Positions 44,387-52,093 of a stretch of DNA of 64,000 nucleotides are shown one piece after another; the stretch's first letter is position 1; every line of letters starts with the position of its first letter. Source of the stretch: a virus. The stretch lies in the IMG/VR virus record IMGVR_UViG_3300018080_008436, positions 370,998 through 434,997 of that record; one strand, written 5' to 3'. The translations under genes were made by a program, and so were the position numbers. The notes below the pieces were generated by a model. That model saw only the letters and a program-made list of their open reading frames with translations. It made no database searches and was not told the DNA's origin.

Positions 44387-44972
44387 AGTCGCTTCATACG
44401 TTGAGGCATTAAATGTAGCCAATATGGATGGCGAGATAAAGAAACCAGAAGTGCTTGGAGTTTTGCAATCTCTTCCATCCCCAAATCACATCAAAAGATA
44501 CTTATCAAATGAAGAAGCAAGAGTCTTGTTTGAAAGCATCCGATGGATTTGGAAAGAAACAAGTGGTAAAGATATTAGTGAGACATTTAATTTCGAGCCT
44601 GCTCCAGAATCATTGCTAGGAAATTACTGGATGCTAAGGAATGGTCTGATCTTTCATGGTATCAACCATTATGGCATCATTAAAAGAAATATGACGCTCT
44701 TTTCTAACGTCCTGAAGTTAGAGCCGTTTGTACTGCATCAGAAGCTTGCAGGCATACCACAAGACCTAATTAAGTACGTTATAGACAATGGGGGGATGAG
44801 AATCTTCGTTACGGCTGACAAAAGAGCATATTTCCAAATGAATGATCAGGTTTATGCCAATTGGGGTAGGGCCAAAGTTAAAGGACTGGACTTCGGAAAC
44901 AAAGTGGTCAAACTTGTTGACCCCACTACCCGATTTGACGGTTGGAACTCTGGAATTACCTTAAAACTCTAG
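44364..44972 (+). CDS. Unknown 202-aa protein of plus-strand island
   Basis: Overlaps the end of the CCA-enzyme gene by 23 bases. Mixed alpha/beta, with helical N-terminus and a conserved-looking core (LLGNYWMLRNGLIFHGINHYGIIKRNM). Ends in UAG that forms the palindrome CTAG with the UAG of the converging gene. If suppressed it would gain a ~115-residue serine-rich tail. No family recognised. Confidence 0.6.
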   Translation: MEDVTANEVASYVEALNVANMDGEIKKPEVLGVLQSLPSPNHIKRYLSNEEARVLFESIRWIWKETSGKDISETFNFEPAPESLLGNYWMLRNGLIFHGINHYGIIKRNMTLFSNVLKLEPFVLHQKLAGIPQDLIKYVIDNGGMRIFVTADKRAYFQMNDQVYANWGRAKVKGLDFGNKVVKLVDPTTRFDGWNSGITLKL

Positions 44973-46726
44973 TTCATAAAGAACGGGTCATCATCATCGT
45001 CGTCGTCATCAAATTCTACAGGTGGCAGATCTTCCTCAGGATGTTTTCTCTTAGGTGGCAATGGTTCGTCTTTCGTTGAAGGGCCAAACAATGATGCAAG
45101 TTCTGCTTCAAAATCTACATCATCCCATATCAACTCATCAAGATCTTCTTCTGCACCAGGAGAAAGTGGGTCTGATGGATCAACTTCTGCACCATCGATA
45201 GCATCTCCAGTACCTTCATCAATGTCACCAGCATCTTTGTCTTCTTCATCTGTTTCGGTTTCCCAGAAACCAGTTTCATCCAACTGATCTTTGAATCGAT
45301 TCAGAATTTCTTTCGCTTCTTCTTGATCACTAATAATATAACTTGATGCTTCGAAAAGCTCTTGTACTGGTCCAGCACCCATATATCCAACCAATCCTAA
45401 TCCAACGATATCTTCTGGTTTACATTGCATGAATCTTCTGAAGTTCTCAGGACCAATCTGCATTTGCATTTGCTCATTTACCAATTCATCTGATTCTTTT
45501 AGAATGGCAATCGCCTCTTCCATCTCCAAAGGACGTTGTCCTCTGCTTGCTCTAGACTCATTGTCCAATTGGTGATCAGTTGCTTTTGAGAAAATACCCT
45601 TGGTAAGTTCCTGACAAATAATAATAAAGTTCATACCTTGAGCTACAGTGTTACCTTCATCATCATTATGACTCCAACCAGTTCCTTTTTGGCCTAACTG
45701 ATCAGCCATCATCCTAACCATCTCTGGATCGATGTAATAAAAATGCTGACACATCAAATTAGAGAACTTTTCATAAAGTCCTAAGAGTTGAGGATTAATG
45801 TCATTGATCGCACCTTGGACTTCTTCCATCTCAGTTACATCAAATAATTCATTAAGTCCTGCGCCTTGAGCCAATGAATTCATGATGATGCGTTTGTTAA
45901 TTTCACCTTCAAGTTCTGGAGTTATTTCAATATCTACTTCTGGGAAGTCTTCTTCACCTGAAGGACCCATCTCTTCCATATATTTGATTTCTAACTCATC
46001 CCTATCAACATTCCATTTACGAGAGATAACGTCTTTTGCGAGGTCCATCAACTGCTCTTCATTTCCTTGTTCCAAAGCTTGGATTTCTCTAAGGAGTCCA
46101 AGAATCTGCATCATAACTTGTTGAATGTTAGTGTTTACAGGGATATCCTTCTCTTCTGCAATATTCGTAATATATTCATAGTTTGCGCGAGCTAGTTCAT
46201 CACCATAATGAGAAAGCACTGGATTTTGAGAAAGGATATTGTTTTGAGGAATATCTTGCCAGAAATTTCTTACACCTCTTTGTACTGAGGCATCGTAATC
46301 AGCGGCGGCGACCTTCTGTTCAAGAAGACGGATTTCGTAACCACTTATCTTTTTTTTTAACTCCGAAGTAATGGTCGGCAAGTTATCAGGGGATACTTGT
46401 GCGGCCAATGGAAGATCTTCTTCTGGTTCTTCAGCTTTAGGTTTTGGTTGTACGATAGGTTTAGGATTACGTGGTCTTCTTTTCCCAGGTTTTCCAGGCT
46501 TAGTCTTTTCTCCTGGTGTAGTTCTGGGTTTGGTTGTTGGAGCGGCTGGAGCAGGTCCTGATCTTTCGGTTGATGGAGCAGGTTCAGCTTCTCTTACCAT
46601 ATCTTCTGCTTGAACAACTAAATTGCCATCTTCGTCTAGCCATCCAGCTTTTTTACCAAATTCTTCCCAATCTTTTTGAGACAATTTAACGGTCTTTTTG
46701 CCATTGGCGTTTTTTATAATTTTCAT
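44969..46726 (-). CDS. Tagged virion-associated protein with GKKAGW N-terminal domain
   Basis: 585 aa. Begins MKIIKNANGKKTVKLSQKDW and EEFGKKAGWL, an N-terminal domain shared with the genes at 47756-48163 and 52171-52569. A Pro/Lys-rich linker (~55-100) ends near LPLAAQVSP, then a large helical domain (~115-470, e.g. ISGYEIRLLEQKVAAADYD) and an acidic C-terminus with a run of eight Asp. Stop is UAG. The size and layout suggest a structural or internal head protein that anchors cargo; this is inference. Confidence 0.65.
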   Translation of the reverse strand: MKIIKNANGKKTVKLSQKDWEEFGKKAGWLDEDGNLVVQAEDMVREAEPAPSTERSGPAPAAPTTKPRTTPGEKTKPGKPGKRRPRNPKPIVQPKPKAEEPEEDLPLAAQVSPDNLPTITSELKKKISGYEIRLLEQKVAAADYDASVQRGVRNFWQDIPQNNILSQNPVLSHYGDELARANYEYITNIAEEKDIPVNTNIQQVMMQILGLLREIQALEQGNEEQLMDLAKDVISRKWNVDRDELEIKYMEEMGPSGEEDFPEVDIEITPELEGEINKRIIMNSLAQGAGLNELFDVTEMEEVQGAINDINPQLLGLYEKFSNLMCQHFYYIDPEMVRMMADQLGQKGTGWSHNDDEGNTVAQGMNFIIICQELTKGIFSKATDHQLDNESRASRGQRPLEMEEAIAILKESDELVNEQMQMQIGPENFRRFMQCKPEDIVGLGLVGYMGAGPVQELFEASSYIISDQEEAKEILNRFKDQLDETGFWETETDEEDKDAGDIDEGTGDAIDGAEVDPSDPLSPGAEEDLDELIWDDVDFEAELASLFGPSTKDEPLPPKRKHPEEDLPPVEFDDDDDDDDPFFMN

Positions 46727-46788
46727 AATATCAATATCCTCTAAAAACTAATTGATGTTTAATTCCAATTAAGGTAGTAATAATCCTT

Positions 46789-47739
46789 TTATGGATTTAC
46801 TTCTAGCCCCATTCTTGCATATTCTTCTAGATTTATCGCTGGATTTGAGGCTTTGACTTTTACAAAAGTCGAATGGTCACATTCTTTCCACAAATCTTCT
46901 CTATCCTCTCCCCCTTCAAAGATTATCATATCATAATCTATGTGTGCGGGAGTCATCCACTCTCCATTATGCCAAATCTGGAAATCCACATCTGCATCTC
47001 TATATTGGTTCAACTTGTTGATATGGACTTCTGCATAAAGGAAATCTGGTGGTTTTTCAATTTTTAATGTATATTTATTATAGCCTGCTGGGACTATCCA
47101 AGGGTTTTGGAAAACAAAATACAAATCTTTTGAAACTTTTAACAAATCACCTCTTTGTTGAACCCAATTCCCCTTTTCATACCAATTCTTATTTTGAGAG
47201 AATGAAACAATTCCCCTTCTAACAACATTTTGCTTATCCTTATATGTCCCATAATATCCTGATTTAGCAATGGGACTGTAAAAAGTCAGATGACTTCCAT
47301 CGGCCTCCACTTGTCTTCGAGCGTTATTAAAGGCTCTAACTTCTTCATCTTCCTCTTCTTCAATAGGATCAGCTTCTTGAGGAGCGTTCGGATCAGCTTC
47401 TTGAGGAGCGTTCGGATCAGCTTCTTGAGGAGCGTTCGGATCTATCCCTGCCAGAAGTTGAGCATTTCGTTCTCTCTCCAATAATTCAAAAAGATCATCT
47501 GGTTCATCTATGTCTGGAATTTTCATTTTTCCATCTTTCAACGCATCGTCTATTTGTTCTGGAGTTAGAGGTTTTTTATAACCTTTTATCTTCCCTTGTT
47601 TATCAAGTACTGGTTGCCTTTCTTCTTGCGTCCAGCCTATTTCTTTTAGCCTATTCTGATATTCTTTACATTCTATATAGTCTGCTCTTTGAGCCTCTTT
47701 AAGAAAAGAATAAAATTCAAATTGCTTGTACCAACTCAT
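46789..47739 (-). CDS. Tagged unknown protein (MSWYK type) with DPNAPQEA repeats
   Basis: 316 aa, AGGAG before ATG. Starts MSWYKQFEFYSFLKEAQRAD, the W-Y variant of the shared N-terminal motif. Residues ~100-125 are three exact DPNAPQEA repeats. The C-terminal ~175 residues look like a folded beta-rich domain (GYYGTYKDKQNVVRRGIVSF, FLYAEVHINKLNQYRDADVD, IDYDMIIFEGGEDRE). Function unknown; candidate packaged cargo. Confidence 0.65.
   Translation of the reverse strand: MSWYKQFEFYSFLKEAQRADYIECKEYQNRLKEIGWTQEERQPVLDKQGKIKGYKKPLTPEQIDDALKDGKMKIPDIDEPDDLFELLERERNAQLLAGIDPNAPQEADPNAPQEADPNAPQEADPIEEEEDEEVRAFNNARRQVEADGSHLTFYSPIAKSGYYGTYKDKQNVVRRGIVSFSQNKNWYEKGNWVQQRGDLLKVSKDLYFVFQNPWIVPAGYNKYTLKIEKPPDFLYAEVHINKLNQYRDADVDFQIWHNGEWMTPAHIDYDMIIFEGGEDREDLWKECDHSTFVKVKASNPAINLEEYARMGLEVNP
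47366..47437. repeat. 24-base tandem repeat (x3), coding
   Basis: Three perfect copies of a 24-base unit encoding DPNAPQEA, in frame, inside the 316-aa gene. No spacers, so not a CRISPR array. Confidence 0.9.
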
Positions 47740-47755
47740 AGAATCTCCTAAAAAC

Positions 47756-48163
47756 TTATAACATCATTAAATCACTAAAATCTGTATCTTCTCTTTCAGG
47801 TGGGTTACAAAGTTCCTCAAGCTGTTCTACAGAAAGGCTTGGCTTAATATTGTCAAGTCCTCTGAACTCAACAACTTGATCGGTCCCCTTGTTTTTAAGA
47901 ACTATGGCGTAAAGATCTCCACTAATGAAGTAAACGGATATATCATTTCTAGCAAGATATTCTCTGGCATAAGATTCTGACTGGACACTCCAACCACCTT
48001 CTTGACCCAGTTCCATTAGTCTTTTTACACCTGTAACATCTTCTTTCGTAAAATTGAAGTTTCTGTTTGCAGTTTTTAGCCAACCAGATTTCTGACCCAT
48101 GACCAACCACTCTTTTTTAGACATTTGAACTGTTGTCTTTCCAGCTTTTCTAACTAGTTTCAT
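47756..48163 (-). CDS. Tagged unknown protein with GQKSGW N-terminal domain
   Basis: 135 aa, GGAG before ATG. MKLVRKAGKTTVQMSKKEW then GQKSGWLKTAN is the domain shared with 44969-46726 and 52171-52569. A helical segment (VTGVKRLMELGQEGGWSVQ) and a beta hairpin (ISVYFISGDLYAIVLKNKG) follow. Putative packaged cargo; biochemical role unknown. Confidence 0.6.
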   Translation of the reverse strand: MKLVRKAGKTTVQMSKKEWLVMGQKSGWLKTANRNFNFTKEDVTGVKRLMELGQEGGWSVQSESYAREYLARNDISVYFISGDLYAIVLKNKGTDQVVEFRGLDNIKPSLSVEQLEELCNPPEREDTDFSDLMML

Positions 48164-48166
48164 TAT

Positions 48167-48445
48167 TTACTCCTCAACATTAGCAACATCTTTTTCAGAT
48201 GGTGCTTGGCCATGTTCCAGATGCATTTTCATTGCATCACGTAGCTTGAATTTATCTGTATATCTAACAGTAATTACTCCACCTGGATAAATGAGGTCCC
48301 AGCAGATTTCACCATCACAATCTTTATTCCTAATCATCCCTCCAGCATCACGCCATCTGTCGATTAGTTCTTCCATTTCTCTTCTAAAAACAAAGACATC
48401 ATTCTCTCTTTGTAAAAATGGCATCGCTATTTTAATAATCTTCAT
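48167..48445 (-). CDS. Tagged small protein, unknown
   Basis: 92 aa from ATG 48445 (MKIIKIAMPFL); the TTG codon one position earlier is unlikely to be the start. Helix, then GEICWDLIYPGGVITVRYTD, an alpha/beta mini-domain. Bicistronic with the next tagged gene (stop and Shine-Dalgarno overlap). Confidence 0.6.
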   Translation of the reverse strand: MKIIKIAMPFLQRENDVFVFRREMEELIDRWRDAGGMIRNKDCDGEICWDLIYPGGVITVRYTDKFKLRDAMKMHLEHGQAPSEKDVANVEE

Positions 48446-48513
48446 CAAATATCCCCAAATGAATTGCTTATTCTAATTTATTCTTCAATATCAACCATCT
48501 AACCTTCATTAAC

Positions 48514-48542
48514 ACAAAAAAAGCCCCTTGATTTCAAGGGGC
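48514..48542 (-). terminator. Terminator after DUF5662-like gene
   Basis: GCCCCTTGA/TCAAGGGGC stem with a 2-base centre, T7 tract on the minus strand. Confidence 0.85.
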
Positions 48543-48622
48543 AGAAATAATGCTCTGTCATTCAGGGAAGCAAAAATAATGCCTTATTCCCAAACAGCAT
48601 CCATAAGTTCATATATTTATTT

Positions 48623-49198
48623 TTATTTATTCTCGCAGACATCTATTAACTCATAGATTAAATCTTTTTGATCATCTGTGAATTTCCATCGGACATTAAC
48701 ATTTTTGTCTGCCCAGTCTTTTGCGCTATTACCTTTCTCTTGCCCCATACTGACCCAATCAGCCACCATTTCAGCTATGTCAATGTCCCCCATCTTAGTG
48801 CCATCAATCATTTTTTCGGGTGGTTTGTCTCTATCATTTCTGTTGATGAGATCGACCGTTTCAGATGAATGAAACTCTGGATGATGCCTATTACTTTTTA
48901 CATGATGCTCAGTAGCTTTATTCATCTTTTCATCCATCCCATCTGGCGGTTCCCAGTCTACACCATCATCTTTGCATTTATAACTCCATGTTACATAAAG
49001 ATATGGTTCATACTCTGGATCTTCAAATTTACTATCGTCATGATGACTGGCCTGTTCGATAAGGTCTTCGAATTTGTCATCGTAGTCAGCAATCTTTTTG
49101 CAGTATTTCTGAACTCGCTTGATATGTTCTCTAGTTCTTTTTTCAAAGAACTCTTCTATTTCTTTCTTCTCACTTTTCGCTGTCCTGATTAATTTCAT
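48623..49198 (-). CDS. DUF5662-like protein with N-terminal tag
   Basis: 191 aa from ATG 49198 (GGAGG upstream); the longer 49225 start overlaps the promoter box. After MKLIRTAKSEKK, HD-like motifs follow: HIKRVQKYCKKI, ASHHDDSKFEDPE and ATEHHVKSNRHHPEFH. That His/Asp pattern is typical of the phage/bacterial DUF5662 family, probably metal-binding and HD-hydrolase-like. The substrate is unknown. The tag precedes the domain without disturbing it, as expected for an added targeting sequence. Confidence 0.7.
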   Translation of the reverse strand: MKLIRTAKSEKKEIEEFFEKRTREHIKRVQKYCKKIADYDDKFEDLIEQASHHDDSKFEDPEYEPYLYVTWSYKCKDDGVDWEPPDGMDEKMNKATEHHVKSNRHHPEFHSSETVDLINRNDRDKPPEKMIDGTKMGDIDIAEMVADWVSMGQEKGNSAKDWADKNVNVRWKFTDDQKDLIYELIDVCENK

Positions 49199-49215
49199 TG
49201 TAATACCTCCATGAT

Positions 49216-49225
49216 TATTATACAA
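49216..49225 (-). promoter_or_regulatory. Candidate promoter box (TTGTATAATA)
   Basis: 18 bases upstream of the 49198 start and immediately after a terminator. A TTGTCT lies 17 bases upstream, inside the terminator stem, so a weak -35 is possible here. Confidence 0.5.
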
Positions 49226-49252
49226 AAAACCCCTTGTAGAGACAAGGGGTTT
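49224..49252 (-). terminator. Terminator after EF-hand gene
   Basis: AACCCCTTGT/ACAAGGGGTT stem, AGAG loop on the plus strand, T6 on the minus strand. Confidence 0.85.
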
Positions 49253-49269
49253 AGATGTACACAGAAAGC

Positions 49270-49584
49270 TTATTTTTCTGGTTTGGGTTGTGGAGGTTGG
49301 GGTCTGCCTTTTCCATGGCCTCTCATGCCTTTTCCAGGGCCATTACCATGTCTTCCCCTCATGCCTTCACGATGACGCTTCATCCTTTCTTTCATCATAG
49401 CAGTTAACTCTGAACGATCTAACTTACCATCTTTGTCAACGTCAAAGTTTTCCATGACTCTGTCCAATACCTTTTCCAAACACTTCTCTGGACTTGGACG
49501 TTCAGGGCGTTCGGGTCTCTCGGTTTCTTGGGCTGAAAGAGTGCAGGCAAAAACTAGGGCGAGTAATACGATTAATGCTTTCAT
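49270..49584 (-). CDS. Secreted EF-hand calcium-binding protein
   Basis: 104 aa from ATG 49584 with AAGGAGATC upstream; upstream in-frame codons belong to the intergenic leader. N-terminal signal peptide (MKALIVLLALVFACTLSA then QETE); VFAC might also act as a weak lipobox. Residues ~47-60 form a canonical EF loop DVDKDGKLDRSE. The C-terminus is Gly/Arg/His/Lys and Pro-rich (HGNGPGKGMRGHGKG). Unlike its neighbours it lacks the tag and would be exported by the host Sec system. It resembles small bacterial secreted EF-hand proteins, so capture from the host is likely. Confidence 0.8.
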   Translation of the reverse strand: MKALIVLLALVFACTLSAQETERPERPERPSPEKCLEKVLDRVMENFDVDKDGKLDRSELTAMMKERMKRHREGMRGRHGNGPGKGMRGHGKGRPQPPQPKPEK

Positions 49585-49710
49585 AATAAGATCTCCTTTA
49601 TTAAGCAATGAATTTGTTAACGCAAGTGCTGTGCCAAATGTTTTATTGGGTAAATGGTCACTATAGTGCGCAAATATTAGAATTTTGGTAAAAATAGTGC
49701 GCAAAATATG

Positions 49711-50040
49711 CTATCTAAACTCATTTCCCCATTTGTCGAGGTTTTCGTATGGTATTGTAAACAAATAATCTTCAACTTTGCTTGAACGTGTCCCAAAAGA
49801 GACATCATAATATATCCCATCACATTTGACTAAAGCGTGGTTAACTCCATCCTTTCTACAAACAACAACATCTGCTTTGTATCCCGCTTCTCTTAATGCT
49901 TTGCAATACCTTCCACACAGATTACTGCAATCATTGGCATTGGGAATCTTCTTTTCTTTATTAAGTGACCAGAAAATATCTGGTAATGGTATTTTTTGAA
50001 AATTTAGTAATTTGTATAAGAACGATTTGAACCATTTCAT
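49711..50040 (-). CDS. Transglutaminase/papain-like cysteine protein
   Basis: 109 aa from ATG 50040 (GTG 50046 possible). MKWFKSFLYK start is a variant of the shared tag. Core: NDCSNLCGRYCKALREAGY (candidate catalytic Cys at the helix start), then NHALVKCDGIYYDVS (His and Asp-type positions), the Cys...His...Asp order of transglutaminase-like folds. Very short for the family, so minimal domain. Stop is UAG. Peptidase, transferase or amidase activity cannot be distinguished. Confidence 0.6.
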   Translation of the reverse strand: MKWFKSFLYKLLNFQKIPLPDIFWSLNKEKKIPNANDCSNLCGRYCKALREAGYKADVVVCRKDGVNHALVKCDGIYYDVSFGTRSSKVEDYLFTIPYENLDKWGNEFR

Positions 50041-50046
50041 GATCAC

Positions 50047-50463
50047 TTAACATTCGTATGATGTCCTCTTTTCATACTCTGGGCTTCTAGAATAGCTCGT
50101 TATAAATACATCAGGGTAATTAGCACCGAATTGATCTGCCGTAATGTCAATTATTACCTTATTGTTTAATTCAACCCAGCAATGGTAACTCTTCATACAG
50201 TTCCCGCAAACTTTTTTGGCATCGAACCCTCTTTTATTAAGTTCTGCGCACAATTCTTCGCTCATCATTTCACAGAATGGAGGAGATAGGAATTTTCCCC
50301 CGCTAAGAATTTCGTCTAACCGTTCTCTTTTTTCATCATCGTTGTCATAATCTTCATTAACTTCTTCAAGTAGCTCTGAAACATATTCATCCATCATTCT
50401 TTCTCTGATCTCTGAAGCGATCTCAAAAATAATCCCCATTCTTGCTACTTTAATGATTTTCAT
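50047..50463 (-). CDS. Tagged transglutaminase-like cysteine protein
   Basis: 138 aa from ATG 50463 (MKIIKVARM). C-terminal domain FCEMMSEELCAELNKRGF, then YHCWVELNNKVIIDITADQF. Cys, His and Asp in the order and spacing of transglutaminase-like proteins whose hallmark is H-x-W-V-E-[LI] followed by IDITADQF. Adjacent to a second, diverged member (49711-50040). Helical linker between tag and domain. Likely a cysteine protease or transferase effector. Confidence 0.7.
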   Translation of the reverse strand: MKIIKVARMGIIFEIASEIRERMMDEYVSELLEEVNEDYDNDDEKRERLDEILSGGKFLSPPFCEMMSEELCAELNKRGFDAKKVCGNCMKSYHCWVELNNKVIIDITADQFGANYPDVFITSYSRSPEYEKRTSYEC

Positions 50464-50464
50464 A

Positions 50465-50746
50465 TTAACCAAGAGTATCTTGAACTCTGTCCTCTCGTAA
50501 CCAAAATTCTCCACTTCCACCAACAGGTTTCAATTTATATTGTGTCCTGCCGAACATTTTACGTTTACTAAGAACTTCAACAGGAAAGAAAACAGAAGTT
50601 GACCCTCTTCCAATTTCATAAAACTGAGCATATTTTATTTGTCCAACTTCGCTCTCATCCAGTTCCATCTCTTCTGGCACTTTTCTTTCTGGCTCTTCCT
50701 TCTGTGGCATAGGAGGAATTACTTGAGCCGCCTTCATTATTTTCAT
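50465..50746 (-). CDS. Tagged small protein, unknown
   Basis: 93 aa, start overlaps the rhodanese stop (TAATG). MKIMKAAQVIPPMPQ matches the tag with A-Q at the proposed cleavage position. Acidic linker, then a small beta domain (GSTSVFFPVEVLSKRKMFGR). Unknown function. Confidence 0.6.
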   Translation of the reverse strand: MKIMKAAQVIPPMPQKEEPERKVPEEMELDESEVGQIKYAQFYEIGRGSTSVFFPVEVLSKRKMFGRTQYKLKPVGGSGEFWLREDRVQDTLG

Positions 50747-51171
50747 TATCCATCTCCTTTTATTATCTCGAATCCATTATCTAACCAACCTGCAACTGGA
50801 ACTCCTTCAACAGGAGAGATGCCCATGCCAAATTTCAAAGAGACGACATCATATCCAAGCATTCTCAAAAGAACCAAAGCTTGACTGGAAGTATGACCAA
50901 CATAACAAACAAGAAGAATCTTTTTGTCTTTAGGTAATTTATCCAGGTTCTCTTTTTCTAATAAATCTAGCCAGAAAATGTTCTCTGCTCCTTCGATATG
51001 CCCTTCAGCAAAGTCTTCGGGCTTTCTTATGTCTAAGATGAAGAAGTTATCCAAGCCTTTTTCCTTCAACTCAACAGGAGTGATGTAGTTCCAAGTATCG
51101 TCTGTTTTGTCAATGAACTCTTTCAGCTTTTCCGTGAAAGTTAGATCGCATGATATTTTTATGAGCTTCAT
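50746..51171 (-). CDS. Tagged rhodanese-domain protein
   Basis: 141 aa. Tag MKLIKISCDL, then a single rhodanese domain: ITPVELKEKG, FFILDIRKPEDFAEGHIEGA (the DxR...GHI-x-GA signature) and active-site loop LLVCYVGHTSSQ with the catalytic Cys at ~95. Moves sulfane sulfur or acts as a Cys-based phosphatase-like domain; the partner is unknown. First gene behind a TATAATA box. Rhodaneses are rare in phage virion clusters, which supports a cargo role. Confidence 0.8.
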   Translation of the reverse strand: MKLIKISCDLTFTEKLKEFIDKTDDTWNYITPVELKEKGLDNFFILDIRKPEDFAEGHIEGAENIFWLDLLEKENLDKLPKDKKILLVCYVGHTSSQALVLLRMLGYDVVSLKFGMGISPVEGVPVAGWLDNGFEIIKGDG

Positions 51172-51201
51172 TCACCCTTCCTTAATTCATAAGTATAGTC
51201 T

Positions 51202-51211
51202 TATTATACTT
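51202..51211 (-). promoter_or_regulatory. Candidate promoter box (AAGTATAATA)
   Basis: 31 bases upstream of the rhodanese start, just downstream of the composite terminator. No -35. Confidence 0.45.
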
Positions 51212-51235
51212 CTAAATAAGGTGTTAGTATCCCTA

Positions 51236-51318
51236 CACAAAAATACCCCCTGAGGCGAACCTAAGCAAGTCCATCGCAAGCGATATACTCGCTTTGAGAC
51301 GAATCCCAAGGGGCAAAT
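51236..51318 (-). terminator. Composite terminator / structured RNA with two UUCG hairpins
   Basis: Minus strand: outer CCCC/GGGG arms enclose TTGGGA-TTCG-TCTCAA, then AGCGA-GTATA-TCGCT, then CTTAGG-TTCG-CCTCAG, then a TATTTTTG tail. The left part copies the terminator at 52094 and the right part that at 53223, so it looks like a fusion of two terminator types around a new middle hairpin. May still terminate; may also be a small structured RNA. Confidence 0.55.
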
Positions 51319-51324
51319 ACTAAG

Positions 51325-51678
51325 TTACCTGTTGGGTTTTATGACTATTACATCAAAAACTCCACTATTTTGATCATTAGCTTCATCTAATGAATCTATG
51401 TCAGGGGACATTCGCTCTACGGAATCTATGTGTCGCTCATCAGGTGTTATTTCCTCTAAGGAATCGACATACTGCTCATCAAACTCTTCTAAACTATCTG
51501 TAACTTTCATGACAACTTGGCGATTTTCTATTTCATCCCAAATGTCACTAAGATCGTTATGACTTTCTACGAAACCTAAGCTTCCAACTCTCATTTGGGT
51601 ATTAGTATCAGTATTGTGTATGTAAATTACCCCAGTTTCATAAACCCTCAGTTCACAATTCCTAATGATTATTTCCAC
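51325..51678 (-). CDS. Unknown 117-aa acidic protein
   Basis: GTG start at 51678 with AGGAG upstream. Starts MEIIIRNCEL, only loosely like the tag. Beta-rich first half (ELRVYETGVIYIHN), then acidic repeats built on DSLEE/DSVER/DSLDE. No family recognised. Confidence 0.6.
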   Translation of the reverse strand: MEIIIRNCELRVYETGVIYIHNTDTNTQMRVGSLGFVESHNDLSDIWDEIENRQVVMKVTDSLEEFDEQYVDSLEEITPDERHIDSVERMSPDIDSLDEANDQNSGVFDVIVIKPNR

Positions 51679-51708
51679 TTTTGGCTCCTAGTTTATTACA
51701 GTAATCCT

Positions 51709-51960
51709 TTATTCACCTTCTCTGTACCTTCTTCTTTCCAAACATCTATTGTAATTGTCTCGATAATTTAACTCTATGTCAGGATTTGGCAACAATCTAA
51801 GATTGACACTAATCTGGGTTATAATATCCTCTATGCTATCCCCAATTAGTACTTGCTTACCTTGTTCAACATTGCACGCAATATAATCTTCCACCAAATT
51901 TTCCTCTATCTCGCCAAGAACCTGAAATCCATTAAAAATAGTTACTAGCGTCTTCTTCAT
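51709..51960 (-). CDS. Unknown 83-aa protein
   Basis: AGAGGT before ATG and a CTGTATAATG box 34 bases upstream. Alpha/beta (LVTIFNGFQVLGEIEEN, IGDSIEDIITQISVNLRLL). Untagged. No family recognised. Confidence 0.6.
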   Translation of the reverse strand: MKKTLVTIFNGFQVLGEIEENLVEDYIACNVEQGKQVLIGDSIEDIITQISVNLRLLPNPDIELNYRDNYNRCLERRRYREGE

Positions 51961-51993
51961 GATTTAACCTCTTTATGCTACTTACCATAAGGA

Positions 51994-52003
51994 CATTATA
52001 CAG
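51994..52003 (-). promoter_or_regulatory. Candidate promoter box (CTGTATAATG)
   Basis: 34 bases upstream of the 51960 start and downstream of the 52094 terminator. No -35. Confidence 0.45.
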
Positions 52004-52093
52004 ATAACCTTGATTCATTTTTCTCTTGTAAAAAGCAACATTTTTCCACCTGGACTCTTACTATCAGAGATTCTGGTTTTCAAGCAAAATCGA

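Noticed and set aside
47366-47437. Possible CRISPR-like repeats
   Set aside because: Units are directly adjacent with no spacers and are in frame in a gene (DPNAPQEA).
49585-49704. Longer version of the EF-hand gene starting at 49704
   Set aside because: The extra 40 codons lie before a good AAGGAGATC site and a typical signal peptide start; they look like an untranslated leader.
51236-51318. Degenerate tRNA gene (cloverleaf-like, ~80 nt)
   Set aside because: No T-arm consensus, no proper anticodon stem-loop and no acceptor/CCA end; better explained as a composite terminator.
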